A DNA stretch of 7,116 nucleotides from Oscillospiraceae bacterium (lineage in GTDB: Bacteria > Bacillota > Clostridia > Oscillospirales > Oscillospiraceae). Numbering within the stretch: the first letter of the stretch is position 1; each line of letters starts with the position of its first letter. The notes under the pieces are model-generated. The model searched no databases. It worked only from the letters and a program-made list of their open reading frames with translations, and was not told the origin of the DNA. Of the stretch, positions 1 to 5,256 are shown one piece after another. The translations under genes and the position numbers were made by a program. The stretch spans positions 1-7,116 of the forward strand of contig JAFVWG010000117.1 in NCBI GenBank assembly GCA_017501805.1, in the 5' to 3' direction.

Positions 1-263
1 CCCTCATCCGAGCCGTTCGTCAGCAGCGTCTCGTCCGCGGACAGTCCGTAAAGTGCACCGAATGCCGCCGCAAGCTCCCGATCGTCGGGCTTGGGATAGA
101 GGTTGGGGGTACGCGCACATTCGGCTGCGTAGCGCAGCGCCGCACCCGACGGCGGATAGGGTGACTCATTCGTGTTCAGTTTGTTGTAGCGCATATCATT
201 CGGCTGTTCGCCCGGGGTATAGGGCTCAAGCGACGCATATTTTTTGCTGAAAAAACCGCTCAT
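1..263 (-). CDS. hisC: Histidinol-phosphate aminotransferase, N-terminal part (cut by window edge)
   Basis: PLP-dependent transamination of imidazole-acetol phosphate with glutamate to give histidinol phosphate, a cytoplasmic step of histidine synthesis. Only about the first 87 codons lie in the window; the rest runs off the left edge. The translated start reads MSGFFSKKYASLEPYTPGEQ and continues with KLNTNESPYPPS (about residues 28-39), then NLYPKPDD and, near the edge, TNGSDE. YxPGEQ, KLNxNESP, LYPxP and NGSDE are typical of the HisC branch of aminotransferase class I/II. The PLP lysine lies outside the window. The ATG at 263 overlaps the hisD stop (ATGA), and a GGGAGG ribosome site at 271-276 lies 7 bases upstream, inside hisD, so the start is well supported. 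It is the fifth gene of the yerC-hisZ-hisG-hisD-hisC operon. Confidence 0.93.
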   Translation of the reverse strand, partial: MSGFFSKKYASLEPYTPGEQPNDMRYNKLNTNESPYPPSGAALRYAAECARTPNLYPKPDDRELAAAFGALYGLSADETLLTNGSDE

Positions 264-1540
264 GTTTTGTCCTCCCATCGTACCAGAGCGCTTCTCGCGT
301 GCGCGGAAAGTCCTTCCTTTTCCGCAAAGCAGGCAATGTCCTGCGCAACCGTTGCGAACGCCTCTTCACTGTAATACAGATACTGAGATTTCTTCACAAA
401 ATCGTCCACGGAAAGCGGACTGGAGAAATGCGCCGTTCCCATCGTGGGCAGGGTATGATTCGGTCCCGCGAGGTAATCGCCGAGCGCCTCGGGGCAATGC
501 TTTCCGAGGAAAACGCTTCCCGCGTGACGGATCTTCGGAAGCAGGGCAAAGGGATCGTCCAGATGCAGTTCCAGATGCTCGGGCGCCAGCTCGTTTGCGA
601 TCTCGATCGCCGCGTCCAGCGTATCGGAAACAATGATTTTTCCGTAGGTATCGATCGACGCGCGGGCGATCTCCGCACGCGGAAGCCGCGCAAGCTGCAC
701 CTCGATTTCCTCCGCAACCTTTTGGGCAAGCGCCTCGGAATCCGTGACCAGCACCGCGCTCGCAAGTCTGTCGTGCTCCGCCTGAGAGAGCAGGTCCGCG
801 GCGATCCAGCGGGGATTTCCCGTCTTGTCCGCCACCACAAGGATCTCGCTCGGACCTGCGATCATATCGATCGCCACCTGTCCGAAGACCTGCCGCTTCG
901 CCTCCGCAACGAAGGCATTACCGGGACCTACGATCTTGTCCACAAGCGGAATGCTCTGCGTTCCGTACGCCAGCGCCGCAACAGCCTGCGCGCCGCCGGT
1001 TTTGAAAATGCGGTCCACGCCCGCCAGCTTCGCAGCGGCGAGGATCTCGGGAGCGACTTTCCCCTCCCCCTTGACGGGCGTGACCATAATGATCTCGCCG
1101 CAGCCGGCGAGCTTCGCCGGGATGCAGTCCATCAGAACCGTCGAGGGATAGGCAGCAGTACCGCCCGGGACGTAGATACCGACCCGATCGAGCGGCATCA
1201 CCCGCTGACCGAGGATCGCGCCGTCTTCACGCCGCAGCTCGAAGCCGTCGTGGAGCTGACGGCTGTGGAATTCCCGAATGTTCCGCGCAGCCTTTTCCAG
1301 AACTGCGTAAAATGCCGCGTCCACACGCTCTGCCGCGCCGTCGATCTCCTCGCGCGGCACCTCCAGCGCCTCGAGCTTCACGCCGTCAAACTTCTCCGCA
1401 TAAGCGTACAGCGCATCGTCGCCGTCCCTGCGGACGGTCGAGATGATCTCCGCAACGGTCGCGGAGACGTCCCGCGCTTCACTGACGCGCGCAAATATTT
1501 CCTGTTCCGGCACTTCACCGTATCGGATGATTTTGATCAT
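260..1540 (-). CDS. hisD: Histidinol dehydrogenase
   Basis: Zinc enzyme that oxidises L-histidinol to L-histidine in two NAD-dependent steps, the last reactions of the pathway. The 426-residue length is normal for the family. Visible signatures are VGIYVPGGTAAYPSTVLM (120-137), DKIVGPGNAFVAEAKR (201-216), AGPSEILVVAD (228-238), LLSQAEHD (250-257), NELAPEHLEL (316-325) and EALGDYLAGPNHTLPT (351-366). By family alignment from memory, Gln253, His256, Asp355 and His414 (in GLSAHARS) would be the zinc ligands and Glu321-His322 the catalytic base pair; all are present, so the enzyme should be active. The ATG at 1540 overlaps the hisG stop by four bases and has GGAGG 7 bases upstream. Its own stop overlaps hisC. 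No truncation or frameshift is seen. Confidence 0.98.
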   Translation of the reverse strand: MIKIIRYGEVPEQEIFARVSEARDVSATVAEIISTVRRDGDDALYAYAEKFDGVKLEALEVPREEIDGAAERVDAAFYAVLEKAARNIREFHSRQLHDGFELRREDGAILGQRVMPLDRVGIYVPGGTAAYPSTVLMDCIPAKLAGCGEIIMVTPVKGEGKVAPEILAAAKLAGVDRIFKTGGAQAVAALAYGTQSIPLVDKIVGPGNAFVAEAKRQVFGQVAIDMIAGPSEILVVADKTGNPRWIAADLLSQAEHDRLASAVLVTDSEALAQKVAEEIEVQLARLPRAEIARASIDTYGKIIVSDTLDAAIEIANELAPEHLELHLDDPFALLPKIRHAGSVFLGKHCPEALGDYLAGPNHTLPTMGTAHFSSPLSVDDFVKKSQYLYYSEEAFATVAQDIACFAEKEGLSAHARSALVRWEDKT

Positions 1541-2175
1541 TTCTCTGCCTCCGTCTGCCGTGCCAGTTCAAAAACGACCTTTTCGATCTGTTCCTTTTTG
1601 AATGCATAGCTTGCCTTGTTCGCAATGAGCCGCGCGCTGATGGGCACGACCGTTTCGCGCACCTCAAGATCATTTTCCTTCAGCGTCGTGCCGGTCTCTA
1701 CAATATCCACGATCACATCGGAAAGATCCAGGATCGGAGCAAGCTCGATCGAGCCGTTCAGACGGATCATATCGATCTCGCGACCAAGTCCGGCATAATA
1801 GTTCTGCGCGATATTGGTGAACTTCGTCGCCACGCGCAGCGTTTTTTCGGGGTCATCGCGGAAGTCCCGCTTCGCGGCGACTGCCATGCGGCATTTGCCG
1901 ATCTTCATATCCATCAGTTCATAGACGTCCGGCTCATATTCGAGCAGGATGTCCTTTCCCGCGATGCCGAGATCCGCCGCGCCGCGCTCGACATAGATCG
2001 CAACATCGGAGGGCTTCACCCAGAAATAGCGAACGCCGCATTCGGGGTTTTCGAAGATCAGCTTTCGGTTTTCCTCGCGGATGGAGGGGCACTCAAAGCC
2101 CGCTTTTTCAAACATTGCGTAGCTCTTTTCCCCGAGTCTGCCCTTCGGCAGCGCAACATTGAGCCATTTATGCAT
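1537..2175 (-). CDS. hisG: ATP phosphoribosyltransferase catalytic subunit, short form
   Basis: Condenses ATP with PRPP to form phosphoribosyl-ATP, the committed and feedback-controlled step of histidine synthesis. At 212 residues it is the short form (HisG-S), which lacks the C-terminal ACT-like regulatory domain of the long form (about 290 residues) and needs HisZ as partner; hisZ is directly upstream. Family signatures are the N-terminal ALPKGRLGEKS (8-18), RGAADLGIAGKDIL (64-77), KCRMAVAAK (94-102), KFTNIAQNYY (118-127) and the PRPP-binding loop VDIVETGTTLKEN (156-168). The ATG at 2175 lies inside the end of hisZ (8-base overlap, ATGCATAA) and is preceded by GGGGAGGTG with a 7-base gap, so the start is firm. 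Its stop overlaps the hisD start. Confidence 0.97.
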   Translation of the reverse strand: MHKWLNVALPKGRLGEKSYAMFEKAGFECPSIREENRKLIFENPECGVRYFWVKPSDVAIYVERGAADLGIAGKDILLEYEPDVYELMDMKIGKCRMAVAAKRDFRDDPEKTLRVATKFTNIAQNYYAGLGREIDMIRLNGSIELAPILDLSDVIVDIVETGTTLKENDLEVRETVVPISARLIANKASYAFKKEQIEKVVFELARQTEAEK

Positions 2176-3274
2176 CGCCGAGCACCTCCCCGTCCTTCAG
2201 CCGCAGCAGGCGGCGGTAGATCAGATTCTCCGGTGCGGCGCGTTCCGCCAACACCGTTGCACCGCCTTGGGAAAGCGTCTCCACCGCGCGGAACACGTCG
2301 GCCGGCTTTGCTTCCGCGTCATAGAGCAGCAGCGTGTCCACATCATACTGTTTTTCCGTGTTCAGGAGTCTTTCCAATGCATCCAGATAAACCGCGAAGC
2401 CGATCGCCCCGCTCTTTTTCCCCATTTTCTTCATCAGCGGGTCGTAGCGTCCGCCTGCGAGCACGCCCGCGGGAACGCCGCTCACAAAGCCCTTGAATAC
2501 AACGCCCGTATAGTAGCGCGCGTCGTTCGCAACGGAAAAGTCCAGCGTCAGCACGCCCTTGGGAAGCAGCTCGGAGAGCATTTCGGTCAGCCGCTTGAGC
2601 TCATCGACATACGCGCCGCGGCAGCCGAGTGCGGTCAGTTCCTCAAGGACCTCCTCCGGAGCGCCGCTGAGTGTAACAAGACGCCCCAACGCCTTCGCGG
2701 CTTCGCGGTCCTCCGCCGCTTCCAGCAGGCAGGAAAGCTCGTGCAGATTCTTGCCGCTGATGCAGGAAAACGCCTTTGCCCGCTCTTCCGCGCTCATACC
2801 GAGCCGATCCAGCAGCTCCGAGACGATCCCCAGATGCGAGACGGCGAGCACGCAGTCACGCGAAATTGCCAGCAGGCTCTTCGCCGCGAGGTACAGCACC
2901 TCGCAGACGCAGTAGTCGTCGACGTCGCCCATGCATTCCAAACCGACCTGCGTGATCTCGCGGAAGGACTTCGAGCCCTTCGGGCGGCGGTAGACGCTTT
3001 CGTTGTAATACACCTTGCGGACACAGTCCGCCTGCTCGGCGCTGTTTCGTACGATGGAGAGCGTCACGTCCGGCTTCTGTGCCATCAGCTTTCCTCCCGC
3101 CTCGGGGAAGGTGATGATGTCCTGCGAGGTCAGAAAGTCCTTGTTCGATGCGTAAAGGTCATAGGCCTCGAATTTGCTCATTTTATATCGGATATAGCCG
3201 TGGCTCCGATACAGCGCGCGAAGCTCGGAAATCAGTTTTTCCTCGCCGCCCTGTGCAATGCCGTTTCCGTTCAT
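2168..3274 (-). CDS. hisZ: ATP phosphoribosyltransferase regulatory subunit HisZ
   Basis: A paralogue of histidyl-tRNA synthetase that binds short HisG, is required for its activity and carries histidine feedback control. The 368-residue protein keeps the class II synthetase core: KPDVTLSIVRN (67-77), a motif 2 region RRPKGSKSFREITQVGLE (96-113), and a motif 3 region VLAGGRYDPLMKKMG (271-285) with GAIGFAVYLDAL (289-300). Where true HisRS has the active-site RGLDYY segment, this protein reads NDARYYTG (250-257), so the aminoacylation arginine appears lost. The C-terminal part after motif 3 is only about 65 residues, shorter than a full HisRS anticodon-binding domain. Together with its place directly before short hisG, this favours HisZ over HisRS. 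The ATG at 3274 overlaps the yerC-like stop (ATGA), with GGAGAGGAG about 8 bases upstream. Confidence 0.94.
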   Translation of the reverse strand: MNGNGIAQGGEEKLISELRALYRSHGYIRYKMSKFEAYDLYASNKDFLTSQDIITFPEAGGKLMAQKPDVTLSIVRNSAEQADCVRKVYYNESVYRRPKGSKSFREITQVGLECMGDVDDYCVCEVLYLAAKSLLAISRDCVLAVSHLGIVSELLDRLGMSAEERAKAFSCISGKNLHELSCLLEAAEDREAAKALGRLVTLSGAPEEVLEELTALGCRGAYVDELKRLTEMLSELLPKGVLTLDFSVANDARYYTGVVFKGFVSGVPAGVLAGGRYDPLMKKMGKKSGAIGFAVYLDALERLLNTEKQYDVDTLLLYDAEAKPADVFRAVETLSQGGATVLAERAAPENLIYRRLLRLKDGEVLGDA

Positions 3275-3570
3275 TCCGCTTTCTCCTCTCCGTCCATTTG
3301 CTCGATCGCCTTTCGGTAGCCGCCGCTTCCGTAAAGCAGGCAGCGGTTGACACGGCTGATCGTCACGGAGCTGACCTCCGCTTTTTTCGCAACGCTCTGG
3401 TAGCTGTTTCCCTCACTCAGAAGGACAGCGACCTCCAGCCGCTGCGAAAGATCGCGCAGCTCTTTGACCGTGCAAAGGTCTTCAAAAAAATCGTAGCATT
3501 CATCAATATTTTTAAGCCGCAGGATCGCCTCAAACAGGCGGTCCGTCTCGGGGTTATGCAGATCGCGCAC
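3271..3570 (-). CDS. yerC: YerC/YecD-family TrpR-like repressor, probable histidine operon regulator
   Basis: A 99-residue DNA-binding protein of the TrpR superfamily. Core features are TDRLFEAILRLKNIDECYDF (9-28), FEDLCTVKEL (29-38), QRLEVAVLL (43-51) and a helix-turn-helix region GNSYQSVAKKAEVSSVTISR (54-73) followed by the conserved RCLLYG. YerC-type proteins are about 100 residues. Start choice: the frame is open to an ATG at 3603, but that codon has no ribosome site and overlaps the -10 box. The GTG at 3570 has a near-perfect GGGAGGTG just upstream and gives the usual family length. It is the first gene of the his operon and overlaps hisZ by ATGA. Comparative genomics has linked this family to histidine regulation in Gram-positive bacteria (called HisR there), so I infer that it represses this operon, perhaps with histidine as co-effector. 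The sequence does not show the ligand. Confidence 0.88.
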   Translation of the reverse strand: MRDLHNPETDRLFEAILRLKNIDECYDFFEDLCTVKELRDLSQRLEVAVLLSEGNSYQSVAKKAEVSSVTISRVNRCLLYGSGGYRKAIEQMDGEEKAE

Positions 3571-3577
3571 GGCGCGT

Positions 3578-3586
3578 CCACCTCCC
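3578..3586 (-). promoter_or_regulatory. Ribosome binding site fixing the GTG start of the yerC-like gene
   Basis: On the minus strand this reads GGGAGGTGG, matching the anti-Shine-Dalgarno complement AGGAGGTG at 7 of 8 positions, with 8 bases between GGGAGGTG and the GTG at 3570. No comparable site precedes the ATG at 3603 or the in-frame ATG at 3588, which itself overlaps this ribosome site. It therefore decides the start of the gene. Confidence 0.8.
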
Positions 3587-3603
3587 ATAATGAATTTGCG
3601 CAT

Positions 3604-3632
3604 ATATTATCACATTACCGTAGTAAAGTAAA
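3604..3632 (-). promoter_or_regulatory. Predicted sigma-A promoter of the yerC-hisZGDC operon
   Basis: On the minus strand: -35 TTTACT (3632-3627), a 17-base spacer, and -10 TAATAT (3609-3604). Each box matches the consensus at 4 of 6 positions. An alternative -10, GATAAT preceded by TG, overlaps it (3611-3606) but would give a 15-base spacer. Upstream, runs of seven and six A (3643-3637 and 3652-3647) could serve as an UP element. Transcription would begin near 3597, leaving a leader of roughly 27 bases before the GTG, with no room for a T-box or attenuator. Prediction by eye. Confidence 0.6.
3615..3626. promoter_or_regulatory. Candidate operator: inverted repeat in the his promoter spacer
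   Basis: Plus strand TTACCGTAGTAA, with 4-base arms TTAC/GTAA around CGTA. It lies within the spacer between the predicted -35 and -10 boxes, where a bound repressor would block RNA polymerase. The arms are short, so chance occurrence is quite possible. The assignment to the adjacent TrpR-like protein is inference from position only. Confidence 0.3.
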
Positions 3633-3673
3633 GAAGTTTTTTTAAGTTTTTTCGCCTTCTGCGGCAGGGCACG

Positions 3674-3704
3674 AAAAAACGCGGATCGGCGTTCCGATCC
3701 GCGT
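3674..3704 (-). terminator. Intrinsic terminator of the DUF896 gene
   Basis: An 11-base perfect stem (ACGCGGATCGG at 3679-3689 with CCGATCCGCGT at 3694-3704) and a 4-base loop. On the minus strand it is followed by a run of six T (3679-3674). It starts just after the DUF896 stop codon at 3708 and separates that gene from the his promoter downstream. Confidence 0.92.
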
Positions 3705-3707
3705 ATC

Positions 3708-3929
3708 TCAGTGGGTCTTTCCGGGCTTCTGCAGGTCCGTCAGTTTGCGTTTGTTCCCCTGCCCATCCACGACGTAGGTGTTGTCGAGCTGTCCGCGCAG
3801 GTTCTTCCGCACCGCTTCCACGTATTCCTTTCGCAGGCGGTCGCGCTCCGCGATCTCCTCTTCCGTCAGTCCGACGGTCTTTGCCTTTTTTGCAAGTTCG
3901 TTGATCCGATCGATCCGCTTTTGTTCCAT
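3708..3929 (-). CDS. DUF896 (UPF0291, YnzC-like) small protein
   Basis: A 73-residue, highly charged, probably helical cytoplasmic protein of unknown function. Family hallmarks are RINELAKKAKTVGLTEEEIA (8-27), RDRLRKEYVEAVRKNLRGQL (29-48) and a short VVDGQGNKR tail segment; the first two would form a helical hairpin, as known for YnzC of Bacillus. The open frame extends further upstream to 4193, but that part is antisense to the flavoprotein gene and reads as noise. The ATG at 3929 has AAGGAG (3938-3943) with an 8-base gap and its own promoter about 20 bases further up, so it is the start. In B. subtilis ynzC lies in a LexA-controlled operon; I see no LexA-type box (CGAAC-N4-GTTCG) here. It is a single-gene unit with its own terminator, divergent from the flavoprotein operon. 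Confidence 0.92.
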   Translation of the reverse strand: MEQKRIDRINELAKKAKTVGLTEEEIAERDRLRKEYVEAVRKNLRGQLDNTYVVDGQGNKRKLTDLQKPGKTH

Positions 3930-3950
3930 ATCTATCGCTCCTTTTCCCCT

Positions 3951-3979
3951 ATCGTAACGCCTCAAACGGACAAAGTCAA
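3951..3979 (-). promoter_or_regulatory. Predicted promoter of the DUF896 gene
   Basis: On the minus strand: -35 TTGACT (3979-3974, 5 of 6 matches), a 17-base spacer, and -10 TACGAT (3956-3951, 4 of 6). The expected transcript start near 3944 gives a leader of about 15 bases that contains the ribosome site. Confidence 0.65.
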
Positions 3980-3986
3980 CTTTTCC

Positions 3987-4015
3987 TTGCTCTTTCACGC
4001 CGCTGCCCGTATAAT
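3987..4015 (+). promoter_or_regulatory. Predicted promoter of the two-gene flavoprotein operon
   Basis: A perfect -10 TATAAT at 4010-4015, with a weak -35 TTGCTC at 3987-3992 and a 17-base spacer. The start is expected near 4022, leaving a leader of about 20 bases that contains AAGGAGG (4027-4033). It is back to back with the DUF896 promoter, with only 7 bases between the two -35 boxes. Confidence 0.65.
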
Positions 4016-4024
4016 AAAGGGCAG
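4003..4024. repeat. Inverted repeat flanking the -10 box, candidate operator
   Basis: CTGCCC at 4003-4008 and GGGCAG at 4019-4024 form perfect 6-base arms around a 10-base spacer that contains the whole TATAAT box. The left arm lies upstream of the expected transcript start, so this is more likely a protein-binding site on DNA than an RNA hairpin. No regulator gene is adjacent to identify what binds. Confidence 0.4.
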
Positions 4025-4041
4025 AAAAGGAGGCGGTAGAG

Positions 4042-5256
4042 ATGAATGTGCTGATCCTCGGCGGCGGAGCGAGCGGAATGCTTGCGGCGCTGTCGGCGGC
4101 GGAACGCGGCGACTGTGAGGTCACCCTGCTCGAACGGCAGAGCCGTGTCGGGCGAAAGCTGATGGCGACCGGAAACGGGCGCTGCAATCTCACGAATCTG
4201 CACGCGGACGAAACGCATTACCACGGCGACTCTCCCGCCTTTGTCCGCCCCGCGCTCACATACTTCGGCGCCCTGCGGACGCTGGAGTTCTTCCGGAAGC
4301 TGGGTCTGTACACGGTCACGGAGCCGGACGGAAAGGTCTACCCCCTCTCCGATCAGGCGAACAGCGTGGTCGATGTGCTCCGCTTCGCGCTGGAGCAGCG
4401 CGGTGTCCGGGTCGTCACAAGCTGCGATATTATACGCGCGGAGCGAAACCGAAAAGGCTTCTTTCTGAAATCCGCGACCGGCGAATGTTTCACGGGCGAC
4501 AGGCTGATCCTCGCCTGCGGCGGCTGCGCGGGCAAGACGCTCGGCGGCACCCACGCGGGCTACCGTCTGCTATCCTCGTTCGGGCACAGCATCACACCGC
4601 TCTCGCCCGCTCTTGTGCAGATCCGTGCGGATGCGCCCTTCCTGCGTTCGCTGAAGGGCGTCCGCGCACAATGCCGTATGACCCTGAAATCCGACGGCGG
4701 CGTTGCTGCCGAGGAATGCGGCGAAGTGCAGTTCACGGATTTTGGCGTCAGCGGTCCCATCGCCTTCGCGCTCTCGCGCAGCGTCTCGCCCGATGCGGAG
4801 GGACAGGTGCTTCTGCTCGATCTGATGCAGAATATCGACGAAGCCGCGCTTTGTGCGGCGCTTGCGGAGCGCTGTGCCGCCTTCCCCGAATTGGACACCG
4901 AGCATCTGCTCACGGGTATGCTCAACACACGTCTTGGTCAAACCGTCGTCAAGACGGCGGGGCTGCCGCTGCATGATCCGCTCTCCGCGCTGACGGCGGA
5001 TGCGCTTCGGGCGCTTTCACATCTGCTGAAGTATTTCCCGCTCCCGGTCGCGGGTCTGCTCGGAATGGAGCACGCACAGGTGACCGTCGGCGGAGCGGAG
5101 ACCTCGCAATTCCGGGCCGACACGCTGGAAAGCCGTCTCGTCCCCGGACTTTTCGCCACGGGCGAGCTGCTGGATATCGACGGCGACTGCGGCGGCTATA
5201 ATCTGCAATGGGCGTGGTCCTCCGGCTACGCCGCAGGAAAGTTGGGTAATTTATGA
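4042..5256 (+). CDS. HI0933/YhiN-family FAD-dependent flavoprotein
   Basis: A 404-residue NAD(P)/FAD-dependent oxidoreductase-like protein; physiological substrate unknown. The N-terminal Rossmann FAD site is VLILGGGASGMLAALSAA (3-20) with an acidic residue ending the second strand, LLERQ (29-33). The family signature GRKLMATGNGRCNLTN (37-52) follows, then ILACGG (156-161), GGTHAGYRLLSSFGHSITPL (168-187), EVQFTDFGVSGPIAF (228-242) and the C-terminal FAD-contacting block FATGELLDIDGDCGGYNLQW (371-390). All fit PF03486-type proteins of about 400 residues. Relatives are often labelled BaiN or aminoacetone oxidase by automatic pipelines, which this sequence alone does not justify. The ATG at 4042 has AAGGAGG with an 8-base gap. 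Its stop overlaps the next gene by ATGA, so the two flavoproteins are probably co-translated. No signal peptide or membrane segment is visible, so it should be cytoplasmic. Confidence 0.93.
   Translation: MNVLILGGGASGMLAALSAAERGDCEVTLLERQSRVGRKLMATGNGRCNLTNLHADETHYHGDSPAFVRPALTYFGALRTLEFFRKLGLYTVTEPDGKVYPLSDQANSVVDVLRFALEQRGVRVVTSCDIIRAERNRKGFFLKSATGECFTGDRLILACGGCAGKTLGGTHAGYRLLSSFGHSITPLSPALVQIRADAPFLRSLKGVRAQCRMTLKSDGGVAAEECGEVQFTDFGVSGPIAFALSRSVSPDAEGQVLLLDLMQNIDEAALCAALAERCAAFPELDTEHLLTGMLNTRLGQTVVKTAGLPLHDPLSALTADALRALSHLLKYFPLPVAGLLGMEHAQVTVGGAETSQFRADTLESRLVPGLFATGELLDIDGDCGGYNLQWAWSSGYAAGKLGNL

Noticed and set aside
299..1609. Long open frame on the plus strand opposite hisD (436 codons)
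   Set aside because: It is antisense to a complete, motif-rich hisD; the translation is rich in Arg and shows no family motif. Long antisense frames are expected in GC-rich DNA.
2168..3274. Histidyl-tRNA synthetase
   Set aside because: The RGLDYY active-site segment is replaced, the C-terminal domain is shortened, and it sits next to short-form hisG; HisZ fits better.
2159..3319. Long open frame on the plus strand opposite hisZ (386 codons)
   Set aside because: Shadow of hisZ; no recognisable domain, ribosome site or promoter.
3930..4041. LexA box controlling the DUF896 gene, as for ynzC in Bacillus
   Set aside because: No CGAAC-N4-GTTCG-like sequence found in the intergenic region.
3930..4193. 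N-terminal extension of the DUF896 protein
   Set aside because: The in-frame upstream part crosses the promoter region and is antisense to the flavoprotein start; a strong ribosome site marks the ATG at 3929.
4042..5256. Naming the first flavoprotein BaiN (bile acid dehydroxylation)
   Set aside because: The family label spreads widely through automatic annotation; no other bai gene is present and the neighbour is a COG2509 protein.
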